Below are positions 1 to 6,878 of a stretch of 12,912 nucleotides of DNA, piece by piece (within the stretch, counting starts at the first letter, position 1; each line of letters begins with the position of its first letter). The notes below the pieces were generated by a model, which was not told the origin of the DNA, did not search any database, and saw only the letters and a program-made list of their open reading frames with translations. A program made the position numbers and the translations under genes. The DNA is from M55B154 sp964486725 (GTDB lineage: Bacteria > Spirochaetota > UBA4802 > UB4802), in assembly GCA_964486725.1 (NCBI GenBank), contig CAZAOK010000106.1:1-12912 (forward strand). Direction: 5' to 3'.

Positions 1-111
1 TAATAATTTGTCAATATATTCAACCACCATCTATTCAATTATAATCCTGGTAAGTTTAATTAGCCTCAATTGTAAAGAAGCAACATTAAGCTATACAAGA
101 AACCTGCACCT

Positions 112-165
112 TACCCGTCACTCGTTACCCGTCACTGTCCTTACCCCCGTCACCGTCCTTCCCCA
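112..165. repeat. CCCGTCA-type short intergenic repeat cluster, copy 1
   Basis: The heptamer CCCGTCA recurs at irregular short spacing, with degenerate variants such as CTCGTTA and CACCGTC between the copies. The same motif clusters again at 2791-2810 and 4111-4130, each time between genes. The repetition is visible directly. What it does, and whether it is dispersed genome-wide, cannot be told from this window. Confidence 0.5.
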
Positions 166-257
166 TTTTACAAAAAAAATACAAATACTTAATACCATGT
201 TAATACCCCGAACCTACTTTTGTGGTGAAATTCATCTTATTTAATGTCACACGAAAC

Positions 258-263
258 AAGGAG
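258..263 (+). promoter_or_regulatory. Ribosome-binding site deciding the start at 271
   Basis: AAGGAG lies 7 bases upstream of the ATG at 271. An in-frame ATG at 244 has no such site and would add nine residues before the metal-binding DLHVHS motif. PHP domains usually begin within a few residues of that motif, so 271 is the better start. Confidence 0.75.
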
Positions 264-270
264 TATTCTC

Positions 271-2721
271 ATGGCGAAAGCAGATTTACATGTACATTCA
301 AAATACTCAGAACACCCTTCTGAATGGTTTCTGCAGAGGCTTGGGGCTGCTGAATCCTATACCGATCCCGAGGTGGTGTATACCATGGCAAAGCAGCGGG
401 GAATGGACTTTGTCACCATCACCGATCACAACAGGATACAGGGCTCACTTATCCTGAAAGAAAAATACGACGATGTATTCACCGGGGTTGAGACAACCAC
501 CTACTTTCCCGAGGACAAGTGCAAGATACACCTGCTCATCTACGGTCTTACGCGGGAAGAGTTCGAAGTGATACAGCAGATACGAACCAGCATATATGAC
601 CTTCGGGACTACATAAAGGAAAGGCAGCTTGCATACTCGGTTGCCCATGCCACCTACTCGGTGAATGGGAAGATCACCGTCCAACACCTTGAAAAGCTTA
701 TTCTGTTATTCGATGTTTTTGAATCTATCAACGGCGGCAGAAACAGGATGAACAACGAAAAGTGGACACGGGTGCTCTCAAGCCTCACCCCCGAGCACAT
801 CGACCGGCTGCGTAAAAAGCACGGCATTGAACCCATAAGCGAAGACCCGTGGATCAAGTCATTTACCGGGGGATCAGACGATCACGCGGGACTGTTTACC
901 GGGAAAACCTGCACCATCGCCCGGGCGTCCACCCCGGAGGAGTTTCTCTATAACCTGAGAACGAAAAAAACCAACGCCGCGGGACGGCACAACGATTACC
1001 AGGGGCTTGCCTTCACCGTGTACAAGATCGCCTACCAGTTCTCGCGGCAGAAGAGCCGTGATATCCCCGGGTCGTTCATTCAGACTCTTAACGATGTCAT
1101 CTTCAACGACAGGCCTGCAAGCTTCAGGGAGCGGTTCACCATGCGCCGTCTGAAATCACGCAAAGACATCAGGGAAAATCCAATAAAAACACATATGCTG
1201 GAACTTTTACAGAACCTGCGGGATAACGGGTTTACCGACGTGGAAGAAAAGCTTGGCCTGGTATACGACAAGATCACAGATATTTCAGACGAGTTTTTCA
1301 GGATCGTTTTCAGCTCATTCGAAAAGAACGTAAAGCGGGGAAACCTTGAAGGTATTATAAAGAGCGTGTCCTCTTCGCTTCCCGGTGTGTTCCTTTCACT
1401 GCCCTTCTTTACCACCCTCAGCCACATGTACCACGGGCGTGAACTGATGGCAGAACTTGAAAAAGAATACCTGCCCGGGGCGGACGAGACTGATAAGAAA
1501 ATACTCTGGTTTACCGACACACTGGGAGACCTGAACGGGGTGGCAGCCACCATAAACGAAACCGGGTGGGTGGCTTATCACCGCAATAAGGGTATTCGCC
1601 TTGTCACCTCGGTGCCTGAAGACACCCCGGTGGAAATGCCGCCGGGAACCATAAACCTGGCATCGCTGTATTCCTTTCCACTGCCCTATTACGAGAGCCT
1701 TACCGTGCGTATCCCCTCGGTGCTGAAGGCCATAAAACAGCTTTCAGAATACGACCCCGACGAGATATACATTTCAACACCGGGCCCCATCGGCCTGCTT
1801 GGACTGCTGGTTGCCCGGCTGCTGCAGGTGAAATGTACCGGCGTGTATCATACCGATTTCACCATGCAGGTATCAAGGATAGTGGACGACTCGGGCATCA
1901 GCAACATGGTGGAAGCATTCACCAGGTGGTTTTACACCTCAATGGACACCATCGCCGTTCCCACAATGGAATACATGGATCTTCTGGAATCCAGGGGATT
2001 TGACAGGACAACCATGGTGCACTTCAAAAAGGCCATCGATGAGAAGATGTTCACCTTCAGGCCCGAGGGACGTGACGTACTCAGGAACCTGTGTGACCTT
2101 GACGAGGGCATAAACCTGCTCTATGCCGGGCGCATGTCGCAGGACAAGAGCATCGACTTTATCGTTGATATTCACCGGGAATTACGCGGCCGCGGATATG
2201 CCGTCAACACCATCTTCGTGGGGGACGGGCCCTACTACCGTGAATTCCGGGCCAACCATGAAAAAAATGATGGCCTGTACTTCACCGGAAGACTCCCCCG
2301 GGAAATGCTGCCCGGGATTTACTCCGGGGCAGACCTCTTCGTCTTCCCCAGCATCACCGATACATTCGGCATGGTGGTACTTGAAGCACAGGGCTGCGGA
2401 CTGCCGGCGGTGGTATCCGACATCGGCGGCCCGCGGGAGATCATCATAGACGGTGAAACGGGAACGGTTGCAGAGAACGGCAACCTGGAAAAATGGGTCA
2501 CCGCCATCAGCCGTTACCTTGACATGATGGAGAAAAAGCCAGGGGAATACATGAAAGTACGCCAGAGAAGCCACGATAACGCCCAGTCATATACCTGGGA
2601 CGTGGTGCTTGATGATATATTCGGGCTCAACGGGAAGGAAACCGCGCACCATGCAGGGCAGCATATTGATACGAATTCACCAGAAAGGATTGAAGCTATA
2701 CCAGCAGCAGAAGCCGGATAG
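271..2721 (+). CDS. PHP-domain phosphoesterase fused to a GT4-family glycosyltransferase
   Basis: This 816-residue cytoplasmic protein joins two enzymes. Residues 1-245 are a PHP domain with the expected metal-ligand motifs: DLHVHS at 5-10, TDHN at 51-54, His126 in AHATY, and GGSDDHAG at 200-207. About 160 mostly helical-looking residues link it to a GT-B fold glycosyltransferase of family GT4 at about 408-785. That half begins with FTDTLGDLNGVA, contains GVYHTDF near 524, and has the nucleotide-sugar-binding half with LYAGR at 617-621, GDGP at 651-654 and DTFGMVVLEA at 697-706. The sub-pattern resembles MgtA/PimB/SqdX-like transferases that glycosylate lipids. The PHP half would hydrolyse a phosphoester. 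No signal peptide or membrane segment is visible. A terminator follows, so it is probably transcribed alone. The acceptor and donor sugars cannot be read from the sequence. The domain calls are firm; the joint role is inferred. Confidence 0.92.
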   Translation: MAKADLHVHSKYSEHPSEWFLQRLGAAESYTDPEVVYTMAKQRGMDFVTITDHNRIQGSLILKEKYDDVFTGVETTTYFPEDKCKIHLLIYGLTREEFEVIQQIRTSIYDLRDYIKERQLAYSVAHATYSVNGKITVQHLEKLILLFDVFESINGGRNRMNNEKWTRVLSSLTPEHIDRLRKKHGIEPISEDPWIKSFTGGSDDHAGLFTGKTCTIARASTPEEFLYNLRTKKTNAAGRHNDYQGLAFTVYKIAYQFSRQKSRDIPGSFIQTLNDVIFNDRPASFRERFTMRRLKSRKDIRENPIKTHMLELLQNLRDNGFTDVEEKLGLVYDKITDISDEFFRIVFSSFEKNVKRGNLEGIIKSVSSSLPGVFLSLPFFTTLSHMYHGRELMAELEKEYLPGADETDKKILWFTDTLGDLNGVAATINETGWVAYHRNKGIRLVTSVPEDTPVEMPPGTINLASLYSFPLPYYESLTVRIPSVLKAIKQLSEYDPDEIYISTPGPIGLLGLLVARLLQVKCTGVYHTDFTMQVSRIVDDSGISNMVEAFTRWFYTSMDTIAVPTMEYMDLLESRGFDRTTMVHFKKAIDEKMFTFRPEGRDVLRNLCDLDEGINLLYAGRMSQDKSIDFIVDIHRELRGRGYAVNTIFVGDGPYYREFRANHEKNDGLYFTGRLPREMLPGIYSGADLFVFPSITDTFGMVVLEAQGCGLPAVVSDIGGPREIIIDGETGTVAENGNLEKWVTAISRYLDMMEKKPGEYMKVRQRSHDNAQSYTWDVVLDDIFGLNGKETAHHAGQHIDTNSPERIEAIPAAEAG

Positions 2722-2751
2722 GTTCTCCGCGGTGTAACCCATAACTCCTCC

Positions 2752-2781
2752 AAAATCTCCCTCCCGCGGGGAGATTTTTTT
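2752..2781 (+). terminator. Rho-independent terminator of the PHP-glycosyltransferase gene
   Basis: A perfect 10-bp stem pairs 2752-2761 with 2769-2778. The loop is 7 bases (TCCCGCG), and a run of T follows to 2781. It starts 30 bases after the stop codon. The A-rich 5' arm could give some activity in the opposite direction too. Confidence 0.9.
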
Positions 2782-2790
2782 GTTTGTATC

Positions 2791-2810
2791 CCCGTCACCC
2801 GTTACTCGTC
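2791..2810. repeat. CCCGTCA-type short intergenic repeat, copy 2
   Basis: CCCGTCA at 2791 is followed directly by CCCGTTA and CTCGTC. This resembles the cluster at 112-165 and the one at 4111-4130. It lies just after the terminator and before the ATPase promoter. Confidence 0.5.
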
Positions 2811-2873
2811 TTTCTGTACCCATGATGAAGGCATGATTCGCCATCTAAAAAAGAATTGACAAACATTGCGAAT

Positions 2874-2912
2874 TAAGATATCTCGAACTATAGGTTAGAA
2901 ATATCTTATAAT
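2874..2912 (+). promoter_or_regulatory. Promoter with spaced palindrome (putative operator) upstream of the AAA_14/DUF4143 ATPase
   Basis: TAAGATAT at 2874-2881 and ATATCTTA at 2901-2908 are perfect 8-bp inverted repeats 19 bases apart, so half-site centres are about 27 bp apart. The right arm overlaps a consensus TATAAT at 2907-2912, which lies 6 bases before the ATG at 2919. A TTGACA at 2856-2861 is spaced 17 bases from a weaker -10 (TATCTC, 2879-2884) that overlaps the left arm. Each half-site therefore covers a possible -10 element, a layout that suits repression. No regulator is identified; autoregulation is only a possibility. Confidence 0.5.
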
Positions 2913-2918
2913 AGTGAT

Positions 2919-4091
2919 ATGAACATGTGGATACCGAGAACCATAAAAGAAAGGCTGCATCAAGCCGTTGACTCCAGGCCGGTTGTTTTGCTGACAGGCG
3001 CCAGGCAGACGGGGAAAAGCTCCCTTCTACAGAGAGAATTTCCCGGGGCAGAATACGTATCTTTTGACCATTTGAGCCAGGTTGAAGCGGCAAAGGATTC
3101 GCCGGATTTCTTCCTGGGCCAATTCGATGATAACGTTATACTTGATGAGATCCAGTATGTCCCTGGTCTTTTCAGGGAACTAAAGATAGTGGTGGATAGT
3201 GATCGAAGCAGGTATGGAAAGTGGATCCTTACAGGAAGCCAGCAATTCGTGCTCATGGAAAAGATAAGCGAGAGCCTTGCCGGGCGGATAAGCATACTGC
3301 ATCTTGAAACATTAAGCGCCCGCGAACTCAGGGAAGGGCCCGTTAAAAAAATTGATGATTATACATGGAAAGGTGGTTACCCGGAGATATGGGCAAATAC
3401 CCGGCTTAACATCAATGACTTCTTTGAAAGTTATATTCGAACGTATATTGAAAGGGACCTTAAAACTATAATCGACGTGAAGAATCTTCATGATTTTCAG
3501 CGTTTTATACGGGTCATGGCAAGCCGTGTCGGCCAGCTGGTTAATTACAGGGATATCTCAAGTGATGTTGGCGTTTCTGATGTGACTATAAGGAAATGGC
3601 TTCACGCCCTGGAGGTAAGCGGTATAGTATACCTGCTGGCACCCTTCTACAGGAATATCGGTAAACGGCTTGCCAAATCACCAAAGCTTTATTTTGCAGA
3701 TCATGGCCTCCTCTGTCACCTGCTTGGTATCAACAGTATAAAGGACTGGCAAGACCATGTGTTCAGGGGAAATATCTGGGAAAATATAGTCCTCATGGAA
3801 CTGGTAAAAACATGCAGCCTTCGTCCCGGTGAGAATATATTCTTCTACAGGGACCAGAATGCAGTAGAAATTGACTTTATCGTGGAAAAGAAGAATACCC
3901 TGTACTTTATCGAAGCGAAAGCAGGGGAACGCCTGGATGAATCCAGGTTGAACTTCAGGAAAGTACTACCTCTTTTCAGTGAAAAATACCCAACAAGAGC
4001 TATTGTTGCCCAGAACATTAAGGGTACAGGTATCATAAAGAAAAAAGACTATACTACCATCAATCCACTAACCACCGATATGTCGTTATAA
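2919..4091 (+). CDS. AAA_14 ATPase with C-terminal DUF4143 (nuclease-like) domain
   Basis: This 390-residue protein has the usual length and order of the AAA_14 + DUF4143 family. The Walker A motif is GARQTGKSS at 27-35, the Walker B motif ends VILDEIQ at 73-79 (Asp76, Glu77), and a TGSQQF sensor-type segment sits near 106. A winged-helix-like stretch spans about 207-242. The C-terminal domain has a PD-(D/E)XK-like pattern: Asp319 in EIDFIVE, then Glu332-Ala-Lys334. The family is widespread, patchily distributed and poorly characterised; the usual guess is nucleic-acid or stress-related ATPase/nuclease activity. No Shine-Dalgarno precedes the ATG. A TATAAT ends 6 bases upstream, so the mRNA is possibly leaderless. 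A second in-frame ATG lies two codons downstream (2925). The gene is monocistronic and converges with the hydrolase gene. Confidence 0.9.
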   Translation: MNMWIPRTIKERLHQAVDSRPVVLLTGARQTGKSSLLQREFPGAEYVSFDHLSQVEAAKDSPDFFLGQFDDNVILDEIQYVPGLFRELKIVVDSDRSRYGKWILTGSQQFVLMEKISESLAGRISILHLETLSARELREGPVKKIDDYTWKGGYPEIWANTRLNINDFFESYIRTYIERDLKTIIDVKNLHDFQRFIRVMASRVGQLVNYRDISSDVGVSDVTIRKWLHALEVSGIVYLLAPFYRNIGKRLAKSPKLYFADHGLLCHLLGINSIKDWQDHVFRGNIWENIVLMELVKTCSLRPGENIFFYRDQNAVEIDFIVEKKNTLYFIEAKAGERLDESRLNFRKVLPLFSEKYPTRAIVAQNIKGTGIIKKKDYTTINPLTTDMSL

Positions 4092-4110
4092 GAGGAGAGA
4101 CTTTTTCCTT

Positions 4111-4130
4111 CCCCGTCACCCGTCACCCGG
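4111..4130. repeat. CCCGTCA-type short tandem repeat, copy 3
   Basis: Two tandem CCCGTCA heptamers are followed by CCCGG in the 74-bp gap between the convergent ATPase and hydrolase genes. This is the cleanest tandem of the three intergenic clusters. No clear intrinsic terminator is visible in the gap. Confidence 0.55.
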
Positions 4131-4165
4131 TAAACCCCATGATACCATGAATCAACCGGTACATA

Positions 4166-4975
4166 TCAATGTCCAATGAAACCGCTAACACTCATGGTAT
4201 ACTTCTGCCTTTCCAGGAGGTAAAGCCTTGAATGGTTGCCCGTGTCAAAATATACCACCTTAACTACGGTATCCGGCAGGCCGGGGGTTTCATCTTTGAG
4301 AAATTCATTGGGAACCTTATCGTCATCCCTGGCCGACATGATGAGGGTGGGAGTGTCAGTATTCTTAAGGGTTTCACTCAACTTCATGGAATTCAACGCG
4401 AATCCCAGCTTCATGTCAAGGGCGGTAGTTCCAATACAGGCGACAAAACCGGGAAGTCCCATTCGCCGGGTCACCTCGTAACGGATCGCCCTGGGGGCGT
4501 TGGACACGGGGCTGTCCAGTATCACGTACCGTATATCCATGTTTTTCAGCTCTTCTTCGTATCTTTTCATGGCAATGGTGATGCCCCGCGCCCCCATTGA
4601 GAACCCGTGCAGGATAAAGCCGGTGTTGCCCTTTTCTTCTTTCAAATAACGAAGTGAATTATAGATATCATCGGCAACATAGTACCCCAGAGCGGTTACC
4701 GCCTCCGACGACTGGCCGGAGTTTCTCAGGTCAGGGATGAAGATGTTGTGCGTTTTATCCAGGTTAAGATCCTTTATCAGGCGCAGGTAGGCAAGCCCCT
4801 TCATGCGGTTGGCACTTCGCCCGTGATAGATACAATAGCATTTTGATGACGTACCGGGGGCCCTGATATACCACCCCTTCAGGGTGAGATCGGGAGACTG
4901 GTAGTAGGTGACGCTCTCGTAACCGGTAAATGTCAATTTGTTTATGGGGGGAGGATACAGTGACGGGTGTAGCAT
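4166..4975 (-). CDS. Alpha/beta hydrolase (serine hydrolase family)
   Basis: This 269-residue protein has the standard alpha/beta hydrolase layout. An N-terminal strand pair ends LTLKGWY at 30-36. YHGRSANR at 50-57 sits at the oxyanion position, where most relatives have HGxxxN. The nucleophile elbow is HGFSMG at 123-128 with Ser126. An acidic residue in RDDDK (217-219) and His248 in GNHSR complete a likely triad. It resembles the cytoplasmic BAAT/dipeptidyl-peptidase-like hydrolases often filed under COG1073. No signal peptide or lipobox is seen. The substrate cannot be predicted. The ATG lacks a Shine-Dalgarno and directly follows TATAAT (4976-4981, minus strand), so the true start could differ; the fold begins early enough that 4975 remains plausible. 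It is transcribed divergently from the lipoprotein block. Confidence 0.85.
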   Translation of the reverse strand: MLHPSLYPPPINKLTFTGYESVTYYQSPDLTLKGWYIRAPGTSSKCYCIYHGRSANRMKGLAYLRLIKDLNLDKTHNIFIPDLRNSGQSSEAVTALGYYVADDIYNSLRYLKEEKGNTGFILHGFSMGARGITIAMKRYEEELKNMDIRYVILDSPVSNAPRAIRYEVTRRMGLPGFVACIGTTALDMKLGFALNSMKLSETLKNTDTPTLIMSARDDDKVPNEFLKDETPGLPDTVVKVVYFDTGNHSRLYLLERQKYTMSVSGFIGH

Positions 4976-5003
4976 ATTATAGAAGTGGTAGGAAAGGTTA
5001 ATC

Positions 5004-5029
5004 TTAAAGGCTCATTTTAGTTAAAGGCT
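5004..5029. repeat. 9-bp direct repeat TTAAAGGCT, possible regulator site
   Basis: Two identical copies begin 17 bases apart, 29-54 bases upstream of the hydrolase start codon. The position fits a regulator binding near the -35 area of the minus-strand gene. A related AGATCTTTAA follows at 5034-5043. Binding is speculative. Confidence 0.35.
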
Positions 5030-5220
5030 AAATAGATCTTTAACCCATGCGATATGAACACATCTAACGAGATCGTAAGAACGAAACGTCAGCAAGAACG
5101 ACACCCTCCGCTCTCTCCGTTTTCTCTGGATCTCTGTGGTTACACCGTTGAGTCGGCGTGATGTTAAAAAACTCTCCAAATTACCCAGTAGTACCTGAAA
5201 TATTTCATTTGATCGAAAAT

Positions 5221-5259
5221 CTCCGTTCTTTTTTTCGTCAAAAGTAAAAAAGGACGGAG
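5221..5259 (+). promoter_or_regulatory. RNA hairpin enclosing the ribosome-binding site of the Big_2/FGE-like lipoprotein
   Basis: Bases 5221-5234 pair with 5246-5259 over 14 bp, with one G-U wobble (5227/5253), around an 11-base loop. The 3' arm contains almost all of the Shine-Dalgarno GGAGG (5256-5260), 9 bases before the ATG at 5270. In the mRNA the RBS would be base-paired unless the stem is opened by temperature, a protein, an RNA or ribosome activity. It is unlike a terminator because no T-run follows the 3' arm. Confidence 0.6.
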
Positions 5260-5269
5260 GTATATTCTA

Positions 5270-6592
5270 ATGCAAAAAACAATCACAGTTTTGTTACACA
5301 TTCTATGTATTTTTATGGTTTTTCATGCCTGTTCGGGGTCTGGTGGGAGCAGCGATTCAAGTACACCAACACCGGTAGATGTTACCGGAGTCACCCTGGA
5401 GCAGGAAAACCGTAATGTACAAATTGGCGGGCAGGAACAGCTTGTTGCACATGTTAGCCCATCAAATGCAGATGATACCAGTGTTATATGGACCAGCAAC
5501 GATGACACAGTGGCATCTGTCAACAACGAGGGTATTGTTACCGCTAATTCAGCAGGTATTACCAGCATTACCGTTACCACCAGTGATGGCGGATTTACCG
5601 ATACATGTACCATCACCACACGTCAAAATATCCAACTGGGAAATTCGGGAGAATCAATGGAAGTATCATATCTTCCCGCTAATACGTTGCCAACAGGGGA
5701 AGAGGTTGCCAGTTTCTGGATGTCAAGGACAGAGATGACATTCAAAGAAGTAGCAGAAGTACTGCAGTATGCCTATGATAATAATATGCTGTCAGGAGGT
5801 ACGGTTGACAGTAATACCGCAACACTCAATGGGCAGGAACTTGTCGATCTGGATAGCACATCCTGTTATATACATTTTTCTGGTGGTAACTTCAACGTTG
5901 AAACGGGTTTTGAAGAATACCCTTGTACAGAAATATCCTGGTATGGCAGCATAATGGTATGCAACTGGCTTACAGCCATGGTGAACGGTGGTGATACTAC
6001 AGAACAATACTACACCTGGTTAGATGACAACAACGATACTATAATGCAGGCTGAAGAAATTTATTGTGATGATACAAAACCCGGGTTCAGGTTACCATTT
6101 GAAAAAGAATGGCTGATGGCCGCACGATATATCGGCACAACACCACCCGCAACAGGTGATGACCTTGATACCGAAGTTATAACCACGGAAAACAACGGAA
6201 CTACACATTACTGGCTTCCGGAAAACTATGTCAGCGGGGCAGTAGCAGATGCAGATATTGCAATCAGCGGAATGGTAGCATGGTTCAAGGAAAACAGTGA
6301 TACTACTCCTAATAGTGATTACCATGATGGTGCTGGAACACATATTGTTGGAACCGCTGGAAGCGACACTCCCAATACTTCGATGAGTGGTAACCCTAAC
6401 CACATGGGATTTTTTGATATGAGTGGTAATCTATTTGAGTTTTGCTTTGATGAACTTATGGGAGACCGTTTAATAAAAGGTTGCAGCTGGTATAATAATG
6501 AAATGCATTGCACTATAAGTGTTGGATTAGCAGAAGATGCTGCGAATACCTATTATCAACATGGTTTACGTCTCGCTAAGAATTCTTTATGA
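5270..6592 (+). CDS. Lipoprotein with Big_2 Ig-like domain and FGE/SUMF1-like domain
   Basis: This is a 440-residue exported protein. The N-terminus has a lysine, a hydrophobic stretch and the lipobox FHAC, with lipidated Cys21, followed by a Gly/Ser-rich linker. Residues about 37-117 are a bacterial Ig-like Big_2 domain (VTLEQ..., SVIWTSND, GIVTANSAGITSITVTT). Residues about 125-440 follow the formylglycine-generating-enzyme fold: ISWYGSIMVCNWL, GFRLPFEKEW, FDMSGNLFEF and IKGCSW. In true FGE two Cys lie in a GGSxxCxxxxC pattern. Here the first position is Asn409 and only the second, Cys414, remains, and an unusual Cys405 replaces the second Gly. Copper-dependent sulfatase maturation is therefore unlikely, and a binding or structural surface role is inferred. 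The RBS (5256-5260) lies in a strong hairpin. A possible terminator follows. Confidence 0.88.
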   Translation: MQKTITVLLHILCIFMVFHACSGSGGSSDSSTPTPVDVTGVTLEQENRNVQIGGQEQLVAHVSPSNADDTSVIWTSNDDTVASVNNEGIVTANSAGITSITVTTSDGGFTDTCTITTRQNIQLGNSGESMEVSYLPANTLPTGEEVASFWMSRTEMTFKEVAEVLQYAYDNNMLSGGTVDSNTATLNGQELVDLDSTSCYIHFSGGNFNVETGFEEYPCTEISWYGSIMVCNWLTAMVNGGDTTEQYYTWLDDNNDTIMQAEEIYCDDTKPGFRLPFEKEWLMAARYIGTTPPATGDDLDTEVITTENNGTTHYWLPENYVSGAVADADIAISGMVAWFKENSDTTPNSDYHDGAGTHIVGTAGSDTPNTSMSGNPNHMGFFDMSGNLFEFCFDELMGDRLIKGCSWYNNEMHCTISVGLAEDAANTYYQHGLRLAKNSL

Positions 6593-6609
6593 AAAAACAT
6601 TTCCCGTAC

Positions 6610-6655
6610 TGCGGACATGGTATCTGTTTTTTAAATATTCATGTTCGCATCTTTT
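6610..6655 (+). terminator. Possible terminator hairpin after the FGE-like lipoprotein
   Basis: Bases 6610-6619 pair with 6640-6649 (10 bp, one G-U) around a 20-base AT-rich loop, followed by TCTTTT and more T-rich sequence. The large loop and imperfect T-run make it a weak intrinsic terminator. It would partly separate this gene from the membrane-peptide and paralogue genes downstream. Confidence 0.4.
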
Positions 6656-6709
6656 CTCATCAAGTTTTTTTCGTCATCGTTTACATCAGCATTAAAAAGG
6701 AGGCACATG

Positions 6710-6853
6710 ATGGAAACAATAATCAAGATCGGCTTAATCCTGGTGCTTATCATCCTGGCGTATGGTTTTTTAAACCAGGTAAGTGTTTCACAAGCGGCCA
6801 ATGATCTCTTTATCTACACGGAACGAGCCATTGAAGAGGTGATCAATGGATAA
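6710..6853 (+). CDS. 47-residue single-span membrane peptide, unknown function
   Basis: The peptide begins METIIKIG and has one hydrophobic span at about residues 4-21, followed by a polar C-terminal half rich in acidic residues. It has no lipobox and no Cys. I chose the ATG at 6710 because AAGGAGG at 6697-6703 lies 6 bases upstream. The in-frame ATG at 6707 leaves only 3 bases, and the longer reading from 6641 starts inside a hairpin without an RBS. Its stop is 25 bases before the next lipoprotein's start, whose RBS lies in that gap, so the two are probably cotranscribed. I do not recognise the family. The strong RBS and the non-overlapping position argue that it is real. Confidence 0.65.
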   Translation: METIIKIGLILVLIILAYGFLNQVSVSQAANDLFIYTERAIEEVING

Positions 6854-6878
6854 TAATGACTTTAAAAAGGAGATCCCT

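Larger units (their letters stand above)
1..270. other. Intergenic region upstream of the PHP-glycosyltransferase gene
   Basis: I see no convincing gene here. The one open stretch (from a TTG at 8 to 246) runs through low-complexity repeat sequence and has no ribosome-binding site. The region holds a CCCGTCA-type repeat cluster (112-165) followed by an A-rich tract. A weak promoter candidate is TTTACA at 167-172, a 17-base gap, then TAATAC at 190-195; it would fire toward the gene starting at 271. The match to the -10 consensus is poor. Confidence 0.4.
4976..5269. other. Intergenic region between the divergent hydrolase and lipoprotein genes
   Basis: No gene is visible in these 294 bases. 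They hold a 9-bp direct repeat, TTAAAGGCT, at 5004-5012 and 5021-5029 (17-bp period), just upstream of the hydrolase. At 5106-5140 there is a pyrimidine-rich quasi-repetitive stretch (units like CTCTCCGT, TTCTCTGGA, TCTCTGTGG). The strong hairpin at 5221-5259 lies before the lipoprotein start. I find no consensus promoter with both boxes on either strand. Confidence 0.5.

Noticed and set aside
112..165. CCCGTCA cluster as a CRISPR array
   Set aside because: The units are only about 7 bases, the spacing is irregular, there are no unique spacers of constant length, and no cas genes are nearby.
8..244. Open frame of 78 codons before the PHP-glycosyltransferase gene
   Set aside because: It starts at TTG with no RBS, runs through the CCCGTCA repeat cluster and has no protein-like composition beyond a short hydrophobic stretch.
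1080..1553. 157-codon open frame on the minus strand inside the PHP-glycosyltransferase gene
   Set aside because: It is antisense to a clear domain-bearing gene, is Ser/Arg-rich in the way of shadow frames, and has no RBS.
4140..4152. CATG-rich inverted sequence between the convergent genes as a terminator
   Set aside because: The possible stem is only about 4 bp and has no T-run on either strand.
6641..6709. Upstream extension of the membrane peptide from an ATG at 6641
   Set aside because: That ATG lies in the 3' arm of a hairpin without an RBS; AAGGAGG is placed for 6710.
6589..6804. Open frame overlapping the FGE-like lipoprotein stop codon (ATGA)
   Set aside because: No Shine-Dalgarno precedes it, it crosses the hairpin at 6610-6649, and it overlaps in another frame the better supported membrane-peptide gene.
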